Below are positions 1 through 7,776 of a stretch of DNA of 11,924 bases, in pieces (the first letter of the stretch is position 1; every line of letters starts with the position of its first letter). The notes beneath the pieces were generated by a model. The model searched no databases and was not told the origin of the DNA. It was given only the letters and a program-made list of their open reading frames with translations. The position numbers and the translations under genes were made by a program. Source of the stretch: DAIRET01 sp036795455 (lineage in GTDB: Bacteria > Bacteroidota > Ignavibacteria > Ignavibacteriales > Ignavibacteriaceae); assembly GCA_036795455.1 (NCBI GenBank), contig DAIRET010000081.1:1-11924 (forward strand), given 5' to 3'.

Positions 1-3000
1 TTGTAGAACTCTTTCTCCTCTAAGGTTAGCTGTTTGTCCCGGTTTTTCCGCAGGGTTAAAAGCTACGTAAGGATTAGGAACAACGTAGATATTATCCATG
101 CCTGATTTTGCAAGTTCCGGTTTAAATTCGCTTGCTTTTGTTTCGAAGAAGAATTGATCTCCTTGTCTAAATGGTTTTTTAGTTTTTACCCAATACTCAT
201 CACCTGCAGCAGGTAAGTTTGGTGTAACACCTGAATCGGGTAAAGTGAATACTAATTCATAAGAAGTCTGATTTCCAGTTGCTGATGAACCTCTAAGAAC
301 GATTGATTCACCCCAATCCCATCTGTTGTTGTTCCTTGTAGGAATCAGTTCCTTCAGAAGATAATTAGCAGGAATGTTTTCCCAGTAATTTGTAATTCTG
401 AACGGACAAACAAGAACTTTATCATTCGGTCTTGTTGTAGAAGCTACTGTATCACCCGGGAACTTCCATGAACCATCTGCTAATGTATCGAGACCCAGCC
501 ATTCAATTTTCCAGTCGCCTCTGTACTTAACGAAGCTACCGACAGTTGAATTGAAGAGAGAATCTTTAAGATTAATTTCTGTTCTCTTGAAAGAAGAACC
601 TGTTTTGTCTAATGAAAGAGTATCATTCTTAAAGTAGATTTTCAACCCGCTGAAATCGGGATTTGAATCTTGACCATCAATGTTTTTACTATTGAATACA
701 GGATAGTGTCTGTATTTAATCTTGAATTCTTGATTTGCAGGTAAACTTCCTTGAGTTGCACCTTTAATTTTACCTGTTGTACTCACTTCATATAGTGAAG
801 GATTGATTACATTTCCACTCATATCGAATACTTCAACACTGGTTTCAATTAAATCCATGTTTCTCAAATTAACGAAAACAGTATCTTTTGAGATAAATGT
901 TTCTGTAGTTCCAGTAGAATCAAGAACATTGTACATAGAGTCCGTTAGGAATGTAACGTAGTATTGTTTGTCCGCTACTGCAAGATCATTCATTACTTTA
1001 ACTGTAACTTCTCCAGTGGAGTTTGTATTGTTCAAAGGAGTAAGAGCTCCGTTTACACCGGCTGCAGCGCCTACCATACCAGCACTCAATGGATTTGGAG
1101 TAACTCCTACAGTGTTAACATCATAAATTAATTTTTGTGTAATCGGGTCTTTTAGAATTACGGACTGGCACTCCGTAGGAGGTAATTCTTTCCCGGCTTC
1201 AAGACTTCCGCCGTCGTAAGAAACAACTGCGTAGTAGTATGTAACACCGTTTTTAACTGTGGAATCAACGTATTCGTGAACCAAACCTGTATTATCACCA
1301 ACATAGAATTTTACTGCTCTGCCGGCATACTCAACCGGGTGAAAACCACTTAACGAATCAACCAAGTCGAATCTTGCGTACTTACCTGTATTCTGATTGA
1401 ATAATGGTTGTCCTAAGAAAGGAATTCCGTTTCCGTCTGTAATCGTATATACATCCGAGAATGAATAATCCTGGCTTCTATAGATTTTGTAGCCCTGGAA
1501 GTCTTTCTTACCGGACAATGGATCAACCGATTGTTCAGCTTTTGAATCCCAGTATAAAGTAACTTTACCATCGCCTGCAACAGCTTTAACAATAGGTTTG
1601 TTCGGTGGTTGAGCAAACCTGTAATCTGCTTCAACTACTCTTGTAGAAGTCTCGGAATTCAGTAAAAGATCGCTTAATGTCCATCCGAATAAAATAGCCA
1701 TAGAAAAACGTTGAGTTTCACCTTGCTCTAAACCAAGTGTTCCCGGACCTGTACCGAAGTTAAAGATATTGTCGCCCGGGTTATTTAACAACTCCTGGTC
1801 AGGGTCAATTGAAGTAGATGATAACCATTCCCACATAAGAGTTGTATTTTTTGGAACATTAGGTAAAGAGTTTGTATAAGTTGCAGCATGGAAATTTAAC
1901 AATCCCATTTGATCGGATTCCGAAATATCTCTTAAACCGAAGTTAGGTTCGGAACCTGCCCATTTGTATCCGGCAATTCTTTCATCAGAAAGCGGTTCAC
2001 CATCATCGTACTGGTCATTGTTATTAACATCCAGATACCATGCTTGAGATGGCTTTCCGTCTCCTTCGCCGTAATCCGGACCAGGATAGTTCGGGGAATC
2101 CGGTCCAATACCGTCTATACCGACGTCATGTAAATCCGCATCCCAATCGCCGTCTTCATCACCTTCCCAACGGGGTTTTGGTGTACCGTAAACTGCTGTA
2201 TATTTAGCTAAGTCTGATATGTTTGGAGTAACTAAAGGAATAACTATACCATCAATATACTGACCGGCAGAGTTAAACGGAGTTTCATCTCTTATACCAT
2301 CATCATCATCGTCAATTCCGTTAAAAGCATCGGAAGGTGATTCAAGGAATTTCCATCCGAAATAACCGGCAGGTCTACCACCTTCGCCTTTCATATCGTC
2401 ATCCCAGCCGTAAACCATACTTCTTGCTCTTTGAGGATAAGGATCAGCAAGTGGACCTCTTGGTGGAATAAAGTATGCTCTGTCGTCGTTGTAATCAGAA
2501 GGACCGCCTATGTGCGGGTCGCCATGCATTCCGAAATGAATTCTTGGAATATCTTTTTCACTTGCGTTTGTAATTTGATAAACAAGGAAAACTATGTCGG
2601 CTGCAAGCGGGTTATTAAATTGAATTATCCTAACTTCCATATCCAATCCGAGACCTCTTTTTAAAGTATCTGATGGGAAAGGGTAATATGGAAATTCTGC
2701 ATTTGTATAGTCATCAACTACAAAATAGACTTCTTCGTCGGGCGCTGTAGCCATATCACCAAGGAATGCTGGCCAAACATATTTACCGGCACCTTGCGAG
2801 TACCATCTTTCAGGCCATGAATCCGGTTTACCGTCTCCATTATTGTCCGGGGCATTCAGTCTTGCAATTTCCTTTGAAGTAGGATCTGCGTAACCCGATT
2901 TCGGCAGCCAGCCCCACTTTAGTGTTCCGTCCGGTGAATAAGTACCTTGTGTTGTTAAAATAAATGAATCGCTTACGATTCTAATTGTATCTTTTGTTCC

Positions 3001-3366
3001 GTCATCTTTAGGGTTAGTAACTTCACCGGCTGCAAGCGGACCGAATTCGAATCCGGATCCTAAGCCGTTCCATACTAAGTCTGCAACGTTACCAAGATAA
3101 TTAGGTTTACAGATTGAAGCGTAGTTGAAAACAACTACTGTAATTTTATTTCCGTTTATAATAGTTTCCCTAATTTCTTTCGGTTCTCCGGCTGTTTTGA
3201 ATACTTTGCCCGGTTTATAAACATCGCCGAAAATTCTTACCATATCTTCGTAAGACAATTTTTTGATGTTATAATTACCATACTCATCTTTTTGCTGGGC
3301 AAAGGAAAGATTCACAAAAAAGAGTAATGCTAAAGTTATAGCAAGATATTTAATCTTAAATTTCAT
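1..3366 (-). CDS. Large secreted protein with FnIII-like segment and probable type IX secretion C-terminus (C-terminus off the left edge)
   Basis: The frame is open for 1122 codons from ATG at 3366 and has no stop before position 1, so the gene is incomplete. Residues 1-23 form a clear signal peptide (Lys-rich start, hydrophobic core, SFA then QQ). Residues 24 to about 580 match no family I recognise; they are rich in Trp, Tyr, Gly and Asp, with several Asp-rich clusters (near 174-182, 352-361, 403-413, 446-456). About 587-720 looks like a fibronectin type III segment (PPNKP opening, then KVTLYWDS, GYKIYRS and YYYAVVSYD). The last visible part contains VVPNPY (1095-1100), which in Bacteroidota and Ignavibacteria secreted proteins commonly precedes the C-terminal sorting region, so type IX export is inferred. 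The start has a good ribosome-binding site, GAGGA four bases upstream. It follows the receptor gene by 18 bases, so the two are probably co-transcribed. Its role may be as a surface or released partner of the receptor; substrate and function are unknown. Confidence 0.85.
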   Translation of the reverse strand, partial: MKFKIKYLAITLALLFFVNLSFAQQKDEYGNYNIKKLSYEDMVRIFGDVYKPGKVFKTAGEPKEIRETIINGNKITVVVFNYASICKPNYLGNVADLVWNGLGSGFEFGPLAAGEVTNPKDDGTKDTIRIVSDSFILTTQGTYSPDGTLKWGWLPKSGYADPTSKEIARLNAPDNNGDGKPDSWPERWYSQGAGKYVWPAFLGDMATAPDEEVYFVVDDYTNAEFPYYPFPSDTLKRGLGLDMEVRIIQFNNPLAADIVFLVYQITNASEKDIPRIHFGMHGDPHIGGPSDYNDDRAYFIPPRGPLADPYPQRARSMVYGWDDDMKGEGGRPAGYFGWKFLESPSDAFNGIDDDDDGIRDETPFNSAGQYIDGIVIPLVTPNISDLAKYTAVYGTPKPRWEGDEDGDWDADLHDVGIDGIGPDSPNYPGPDYGEGDGKPSQAWYLDVNNNDQYDDGEPLSDERIAGYKWAGSEPNFGLRDISESDQMGLLNFHAATYTNSLPNVPKNTTLMWEWLSSTSIDPDQELLNNPGDNIFNFGTGPGTLGLEQGETQRFSMAILFGWTLSDLLLNSETSTRVVEADYRFAQPPNKPIVKAVAGDGKVTLYWDSKAEQSVDPLSGKKDFQGYKIYRSQDYSFSDVYTITDGNGIPFLGQPLFNQNTGKYARFDLVDSLSGFHPVEYAGRAVKFYVGDNTGLVHEYVDSTVKNGVTYYYAVVSYDGGSLEAGKELPPTECQSVILKDPITQKLIYDVNTVGVTPNPLSAGMVGAAAGVNGALTPLNNTNSTGEVTVKVMNDLAVADKQYYVTFLTDSMYNVLDSTGTTETFISKDTVFVNLRNMDLIETSVEVFDMSGNVINPSLYEVSTTGKIKGATQGSLPANQEFKIKYRHYPVFNSKNIDGQDSNPDFSGLKIYFKNDTLSLDKTGSSFKRTEINLKDSLFNSTVGSFVKYRGDWKIEWLGLDTLADGSWKFPGDTVASTTRPNDKVLVCPFRITNYWENIPANYLLKELIPTRNNNRWDWGESIVLRGSSATGNQTSYELVFTLPDSGVTPNLPAAGDEYWVKTKKPFRQGDQFFFETKASEFKPELAKSGMDNIYVVPNPYVAFNPAEKPGQTANLRGERVLQ

Positions 3367-3370
3367 TATA

Positions 3371-3375
3371 TCCTC
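3371..3375 (-). promoter_or_regulatory. Ribosome-binding site of the large secreted protein
   Basis: GAGGA on the minus strand lies four bases before ATG 3366-3364, inside the 18-base gap after the receptor stop codon. It fixes the start choice and supports independent ribosome loading on the second gene of the operon. Confidence 0.65.
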
Positions 3376-3384
3376 AAATCTTGA

Positions 3385-6237
3385 TTAGTTAAATATAATT
3401 GAGAAACCAAGTCTAACTTCTCTCGGTCTTGAAACACGTTCTGGTCTTTGAGAGTAGTAATTGTTTACTTGATCAATTCCGAACAATCCCTTGTCGCCTC
3501 TTTCAATTCTGCGTTTAATGTCACTAAACTCATAAGGATTCTGAATTTGTTCAACATTTGATAGTGCTCTACCGGAACTGGCATAAACATATCTTTCATT
3601 TTCTGTATCGAAAAGGTTTTCTACCTGTAAGAATACCGAATAGTTGAAAGGACCGAAAGAGAAGTACTTTTCAAATTTGAGGTCAACATTCCAGTTCAAA
3701 GGCTGGCTTGCTGAGTTTTGTTCATATCGAATTTGAACCAAATTTGAAGGTAAACTCGGTGTATAAGGTGTTCCGGTTTGTAAACTGAATACGAATCCGA
3801 GATTCCAGTCATCGGGTTGGGTTAATGAAATTGTTCCATTAATAACATGTGCTCTGTCAAAATCCAATGCAACAAGGTAAGTCTCTGTTAGTTTTCCGGA
3901 TTGTTCGCTAAAGAAAAGTTCTTCGGATGGTTCTGTTCTATTTCCTTCACTAATTGAGAATGTGTAATCAAGTGATGCTGAGAACAAACTTCCGGGTACT
4001 CTCCTTTTTAATAGTGATATTGTTAAACCACGCGAATTCGCGTATGAAAGGTTCGAAAGAAGATTGTACTGACGACCGGTTTCGGTATATATTGATTGAG
4101 TATAGATGTAATTGCTAACATCTTTATAAAAACCGGTAATGTCAATTTTAAAGTCATCGGTTAATTGTTGCTGTAAACCAATTTCATATTGAACTGATTT
4201 TTGTGGTTCCACATTGGGATTCCCGAATGAAGGATTTGTACCGACGTTAGTAACAAAATACTGGTGGTTTCTGTACAAACTTGCAAGAGAACCTATCTGG
4301 TAAAAATGTCCATAAGACAATCTTATAATCGCACGGTCCGTAATTGGATAAGACATGCTAATACGCGGGGATAATGTTTGTTTTATTTTTGCTTCTTTAA
4401 GATATGCATTCATAAAACCAAACTGTTCGTCTGTTAGATTTCTTGAAACTGCATCATTATACTGTGCTGCAGGGTCGAAATATTCATACCTTAAACCTGC
4501 ATTAAGAATAAAAGATGACTCGAATTCGATCTTATCTTGCAGATATGCTGAAAAGTTTTTCGGCTTGAATAAATAATCTGTGTATAAAGCAGGCGAGGTT
4601 GGTTTTTGTCTTAATAATACTAAATTCGGATCATAAAGAAGATCACTGTTGGTTATGTTTGCGTCAAAATCGCCTGTCGACGTAAGTTTTCCTACTTGAA
4701 CGTTATAACCTTCGTATTTCAGCTCGTGAAGTCTGAATTCGAATCCGAATTTTACTTCGTGAATTTTGAATAACTGGGCAACAAGATCACCTTTTATTCC
4801 GTGAGTTGTTGTAGTTCTGAAAGACCTCCAGTTATCTGTTCCGCCAGCATAATAAATCGTGTTACCGATTGTATTTCTATAAATTGTTGGTAAATATCTG
4901 GGGTCATTTAAGTCTTCATATAAATAGTATTTTACATTGTTGTAACCGGTTGATAATTTTATTGTATAAAAAATGTTCTGGTCAACCGTATGTGTAAAAT
5001 CAACCGAATTAACTAATCCGTCGGAATATGTTGAACCTAATCCGTCCGGGTTATAAGTATATGCTCTTTCATATTCTCTTCTTTTACCATAATCATAAAC
5101 TACTTCATATTTCATCTTTAATGTAGGGGAGAATTTATAACTCAAGTTACCTTGTAAATTCAAACTTCTCGAGTAATTCATCGGTTCAATTTCTCCATCA
5201 CCGGAAGGAAGCCCTAAACTTGTCGGGTCATAAGGATTAAAGAAATAAGCAGCAGTTGAAACATTTTTTCTTGGGTCAGTTCCGCTGAAATTATCGGGTG
5301 ATAGGTAAGAATCACTTGGCAGATATAGTCTTTCACCAACATAAATTCCCTTGAAATTTTCATATACGCCCGATAAATAAAATCTACCGTCTTTCAATCC
5401 CGGTAGAGGTCCGCCAAAAGTTGCTTCTGCACGACCTCTATTAAGAATGTCTAACTTTTCTATATCCTTGAAAAGGGATGTTTTTGATGAAACGTAATCA
5501 CCGGCATACCCTCTTAAACTGAAAGTATATTTATCGCCACCTTCTTTAGTAACGTAATTAACAACACCGCTGAGTGCGTTACCGTACTGAGCGCTGAAAG
5601 TTCCGGTAGAAACCGATACCTCTTGAACTGCATTTGTAGCAATTCCGATAGAACTTGAATTTTCATAAGGGTCGTTTAGTGAAATTCCATTTAAAGTAAA
5701 TGATATTTCATTTGAACGACCACCTCTAACGTGGATAGTTCCGTCATTACCGGTAACAACACCGGCTTGTAATTTTATTATATCACTTATCTGGTCAACA
5801 GGTAATTCTTGAATGCTTTCTGCATTAATTGATACTGTCGGATTTGTTAAGTCTTGTCTAATTAAAGGATTTCTGTCTCCTTGAACAACAACAGCCGCAA
5901 GCTCGAAAGCCCCGGTACTGAGTTTGAAATCCAATCTTGTTGTGAAGTCAACATTTACTCTGACATCACTAACAGTAATTCTTTGATAACCTACAACCGA
6001 TGCAGTTACAGAGAACACACCGGGAGGGATATTAAGAATAACATAATTACCGTCTACATCAGCAGCGGCTCCTAAAGTTGTACCTTCAACAAATACGTTA
6101 GCAAAAGGTATTGCTTCTCCATTATCTGCATCTGTAATTTTTCCTGCAATTTTTCCACTGGCTTGTGGAAAAATTGTTTGATTAATTAAGAAGAGACATA
6201 AAGAAAAGAAAAAAATAAGTATTCGCTTATTCTGCAT
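3385..6237 (-). CDS. TonB-dependent outer-membrane receptor with carboxypeptidase-regulatory-like N-terminal domain
   Basis: This is an outer-membrane active transporter of 950 residues, a usual length for Bacteroidota receptors. Residues 1 to about 25 are a signal peptide (MQNKR, then a long hydrophobic run). Residues 28-108 form a CarboxypepD_reg-like beta-sandwich (GKITDADNGEAIPFANV, DVDGNYVI, GYQRITVSDV), as found at the start of SusC-type receptors. About 120-232 is the plug: ELPVDQISDIIKLQAGV, HVRGGRSNEISFTLNGI, and SAQYGNALSGVVNYVTKEGG. About 235-950 is rich in alternating aromatic strands typical of the 22-strand barrel and ends RLGFSIIFN, with a Phe next to last. No SusD-like lipoprotein follows. 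Instead the next gene, 18 bases downstream, encodes a giant secreted protein. The ligand cannot be read from sequence. Expression may depend on the promoter and inverted repeat upstream. The family call is firm; a SusC-like nutrient role is only inference. Confidence 0.95.
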   Translation of the reverse strand: MQNKRILIFFFSLCLFLINQTIFPQASGKIAGKITDADNGEAIPFANVFVEGTTLGAAADVDGNYVILNIPPGVFSVTASVVGYQRITVSDVRVNVDFTTRLDFKLSTGAFELAAVVVQGDRNPLIRQDLTNPTVSINAESIQELPVDQISDIIKLQAGVVTGNDGTIHVRGGRSNEISFTLNGISLNDPYENSSSIGIATNAVQEVSVSTGTFSAQYGNALSGVVNYVTKEGGDKYTFSLRGYAGDYVSSKTSLFKDIEKLDILNRGRAEATFGGPLPGLKDGRFYLSGVYENFKGIYVGERLYLPSDSYLSPDNFSGTDPRKNVSTAAYFFNPYDPTSLGLPSGDGEIEPMNYSRSLNLQGNLSYKFSPTLKMKYEVVYDYGKRREYERAYTYNPDGLGSTYSDGLVNSVDFTHTVDQNIFYTIKLSTGYNNVKYYLYEDLNDPRYLPTIYRNTIGNTIYYAGGTDNWRSFRTTTTHGIKGDLVAQLFKIHEVKFGFEFRLHELKYEGYNVQVGKLTSTGDFDANITNSDLLYDPNLVLLRQKPTSPALYTDYLFKPKNFSAYLQDKIEFESSFILNAGLRYEYFDPAAQYNDAVSRNLTDEQFGFMNAYLKEAKIKQTLSPRISMSYPITDRAIIRLSYGHFYQIGSLASLYRNHQYFVTNVGTNPSFGNPNVEPQKSVQYEIGLQQQLTDDFKIDITGFYKDVSNYIYTQSIYTETGRQYNLLSNLSYANSRGLTISLLKRRVPGSLFSASLDYTFSISEGNRTEPSEELFFSEQSGKLTETYLVALDFDRAHVINGTISLTQPDDWNLGFVFSLQTGTPYTPSLPSNLVQIRYEQNSASQPLNWNVDLKFEKYFSFGPFNYSVFLQVENLFDTENERYVYASSGRALSNVEQIQNPYEFSDIKRRIERGDKGLFGIDQVNNYYSQRPERVSRPREVRLGFSIIFN

Positions 6238-6243
6238 ATTTTA

Positions 6244-6247
6244 CTCC
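6244..6247 (-). promoter_or_regulatory. Ribosome-binding site of the TonB-dependent receptor
   Basis: GGAG on the minus strand sits six bases before ATG 6237-6235, supporting that start. The ATGs just upstream (within ATGTATGGAG) are out of frame. Confidence 0.6.
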
Positions 6248-6264
6248 ATACATTTAACAATAGC

Positions 6265-6293
6265 GATGTTAGTGATTAAATTAAACTAACATC
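6265..6293. repeat. Perfect 9-bp inverted repeat in the receptor leader
   Basis: GATGTTAGT (6265-6273) and ACTAACATC (6285-6293) are exact reverse complements separated by 11 A/T-rich bases. The repeat lies about 30 bases upstream of the receptor start codon and downstream of the candidate receptor promoter. It could be a hairpin in the receptor mRNA leader or a dimeric-regulator operator. No T-run follows on either strand in a way that suggests a terminator. Confidence 0.6.
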
Positions 6294-6307
6294 TTAAACC
6301 TTAGTTA

Positions 6308-6339
6308 CGAAAATACCACCACTTTTATATATCAGTCAA
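6308..6339 (-). promoter_or_regulatory. Candidate promoter for the receptor/secreted-protein operon
   Basis: Read on the minus strand, TTGAC (6339-6335) is followed after 19 bases by TATTTTCG (6315-6308). The latter differs by one base from the Bacteroidota -7 consensus TAnnTTTG, and the former resembles a -33/-35 element. A start near 6300 would give a leader of about 60 bases that includes the 9-bp inverted repeat. This is pattern matching only; an alternative TAATTTTG lies at 6400-6393. Confidence 0.35.
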
Positions 6340-6371
6340 CAAAAAAAGGTTATTAATGATGAGAATTTTTG

Positions 6372-6379
6372 TAAATTTG
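6372..6379 (+). promoter_or_regulatory. Candidate -7 promoter element for the phosphohexomutase gene
   Basis: TAAATTTG matches the Bacteroidota -7 consensus TAnnTTTG exactly and lies 31 bases before the ATG at 6411, predicting a short leader of about 25 bases. The expected -33 TTTG is not convincing (GTTA at 6349-6352 with a 19-base spacer). The Shine-Dalgarno is weak: AAGAG, nine bases before the ATG. Confidence 0.35.
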
Positions 6380-6410
6380 GTTGTCTAAAATACAAAATTA
6401 AGAGAACTTT

Positions 6411-7769
6411 ATGGCTACATTAATGTTCAGTATCTCGGGTTTAAGAGGGATTGTGGGGAATGGATTAGACCCTGAATCAATTGTTAAATATACTTCTGCA
6501 TTTGCCGACTTTACCGGGAAAGGAAAGATAATTGTTGGACGCGATTCAAGAATTTCCGGCGAAATGGTCAGGAATATTTGTGTTGGTACTTTACTTGCAA
6601 AAGGATTGGATGTAATTGATATTGGCATCTGTCCTACCCCGACAGTTCAATATACAGTAAAATCGGAAAAAGCATCTGGCGGAATAGCAATTTCTGCAAG
6701 CCATAACCCTAATGAATGGAATGCGTTAAAGCTGATGAATTCATCGGGACAGTTTTTATCACCGGAAGAGTTTTCTTTATTAAATAATCTTGTTAATTCA
6801 ACTCAGAATAAGTTCAAAATATGGAATGAACTGGGGAAGTATTCCTATTACGCAAATGGAATAAGCGTTCATAAAAATGCTGTGCTAAATCTGAAACATA
6901 TTGACGTTGCAGCAATAAAAAAGAGAAAATTCCGTATTCTTGTTGATTGTGTTAATGGAGCCGGGTTTAAGATAGTCCCGGAATTACTTAGAGATTTAGG
7001 GTGTGATGTTATTGAGATGAATTGCGATAGCAGTGGTATTTTCCCGAGGCTGCCCGAGCCTTTACCTGAAAATCTTACTACTACAATGAAAGCCGTAAAA
7101 GATTCGAATGCTGATTTAGGTGTTGTAGTTGACCCCGATGTTGATAGACTTGTTCTTATTACCGATAAAGGAGAACCATTCAGCGAAGAGAACACAGTTG
7201 CATTAGCGGTTAAATTCATATTATCAAAAGAAAAAGGGAATGTAGTAGTTAATTTATCAACAACAAGAGGAGTCGAGGATATTGCATCAACTTATGGATG
7301 TAAGGTTTTTCGTTCACCCGTTGGAGAAGCGAACGTTGTTAAATTGATGAAAGAAGTAAATGCGATTATTGGCGGAGAGGGGAGCGGAGGGGTTATTTAT
7401 CCTGAACTTCACTATGGTAGAGATGCGCTTGTCGGTATAGCTATTACTCTCCAACAACTTCTTGAATTCGGTGGAACGATGGATGCGCTGAAAAAAACAT
7501 TGCCTCAATATTCAGTTGTTAAAAAGAAAATTGGACTTACTAATAAAAACCCCGATGAAATTATTGATTTGCTTTACAATAGGTTCCACGGTGAACAAAT
7601 CAATAAGGATGATGGTTTAAGAATTGATTTCCCGGATCATTCGGCTCATTTCAGAAAATCAATTACAGAACCGCTGATAAGATTAATTGTTGAAGCGAAA
7701 TCGGGAGATATTGCCGGGAATTATATGGATAATTATATGGGAATTCTATCAACTATTGTTGAAGGGTAA
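6411..7769 (+). CDS. glmM: Phosphoglucosamine mutase / phosphohexomutase (alpha-D-phosphohexomutase family)
   Basis: The enzyme is cytoplasmic and interconverts hexose 6- and 1-phosphates. As GlmM it would make glucosamine-1-phosphate for UDP-GlcNAc, hence peptidoglycan and glycans. All four family signatures are present in 452 residues, a normal length: the catalytic phosphoserine loop ISASHNP (94-100, Ser97), the metal loop DPDVDR (241-246), the sugar-binding loop GEGSGG (322-327), and the C-terminal phosphate-binding loop RKSITEP (415-421). The N-terminal SGLRGIVG (9-16) is also typical. DPDVDR rather than DGDGDR and SITEP rather than SGTEP set it apart from E. coli GlmM, and resemble phosphomannomutase/phosphoglucomutase-like relatives. 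Substrate preference between glucosamine-, glucose- and mannose-phosphates is therefore not certain, and the gene symbol is the likeliest reading. It is transcribed divergently from the receptor operon and ends 7 bases from the stop of the converging glycerate kinase. Confidence 0.88.
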   Translation: MATLMFSISGLRGIVGNGLDPESIVKYTSAFADFTGKGKIIVGRDSRISGEMVRNICVGTLLAKGLDVIDIGICPTPTVQYTVKSEKASGGIAISASHNPNEWNALKLMNSSGQFLSPEEFSLLNNLVNSTQNKFKIWNELGKYSYYANGISVHKNAVLNLKHIDVAAIKKRKFRILVDCVNGAGFKIVPELLRDLGCDVIEMNCDSSGIFPRLPEPLPENLTTTMKAVKDSNADLGVVVDPDVDRLVLITDKGEPFSEENTVALAVKFILSKEKGNVVVNLSTTRGVEDIASTYGCKVFRSPVGEANVVKLMKEVNAIIGGEGSGGVIYPELHYGRDALVGIAITLQQLLEFGGTMDALKKTLPQYSVVKKKIGLTNKNPDEIIDLLYNRFHGEQINKDDGLRIDFPDHSAHFRKSITEPLIRLIVEAKSGDIAGNYMDNYMGILSTIVEG

Positions 7770-7776
7770 TTTAATT

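Noticed and set aside
2299..2313. ATC/GAT trinucleotide run as a possible microsatellite or phase-variable tract
   Set aside because: It encodes five in-frame Asp residues in an Asp-rich loop. Unit changes would not shift the frame, and the copy number is low.
2431..2664. A 77-codon open frame on the plus strand inside the secreted-protein gene
   Set aside because: The opposite strand is a continuous 1122-codon frame with a signal peptide and domain features; this frame has no support.
6238..6410. A tRNA, small RNA or riboswitch in the divergent spacer
   Set aside because: No cloverleaf, conserved aptamer core or terminator is visible; only promoter-like elements and one inverted repeat.
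6869..7219. A 116-codon open frame on the minus strand
   Set aside because: It lies wholly antisense to the phosphohexomutase, across its metal-binding loop, with low-complexity Ser/Thr-rich translation and no ribosome-binding site.
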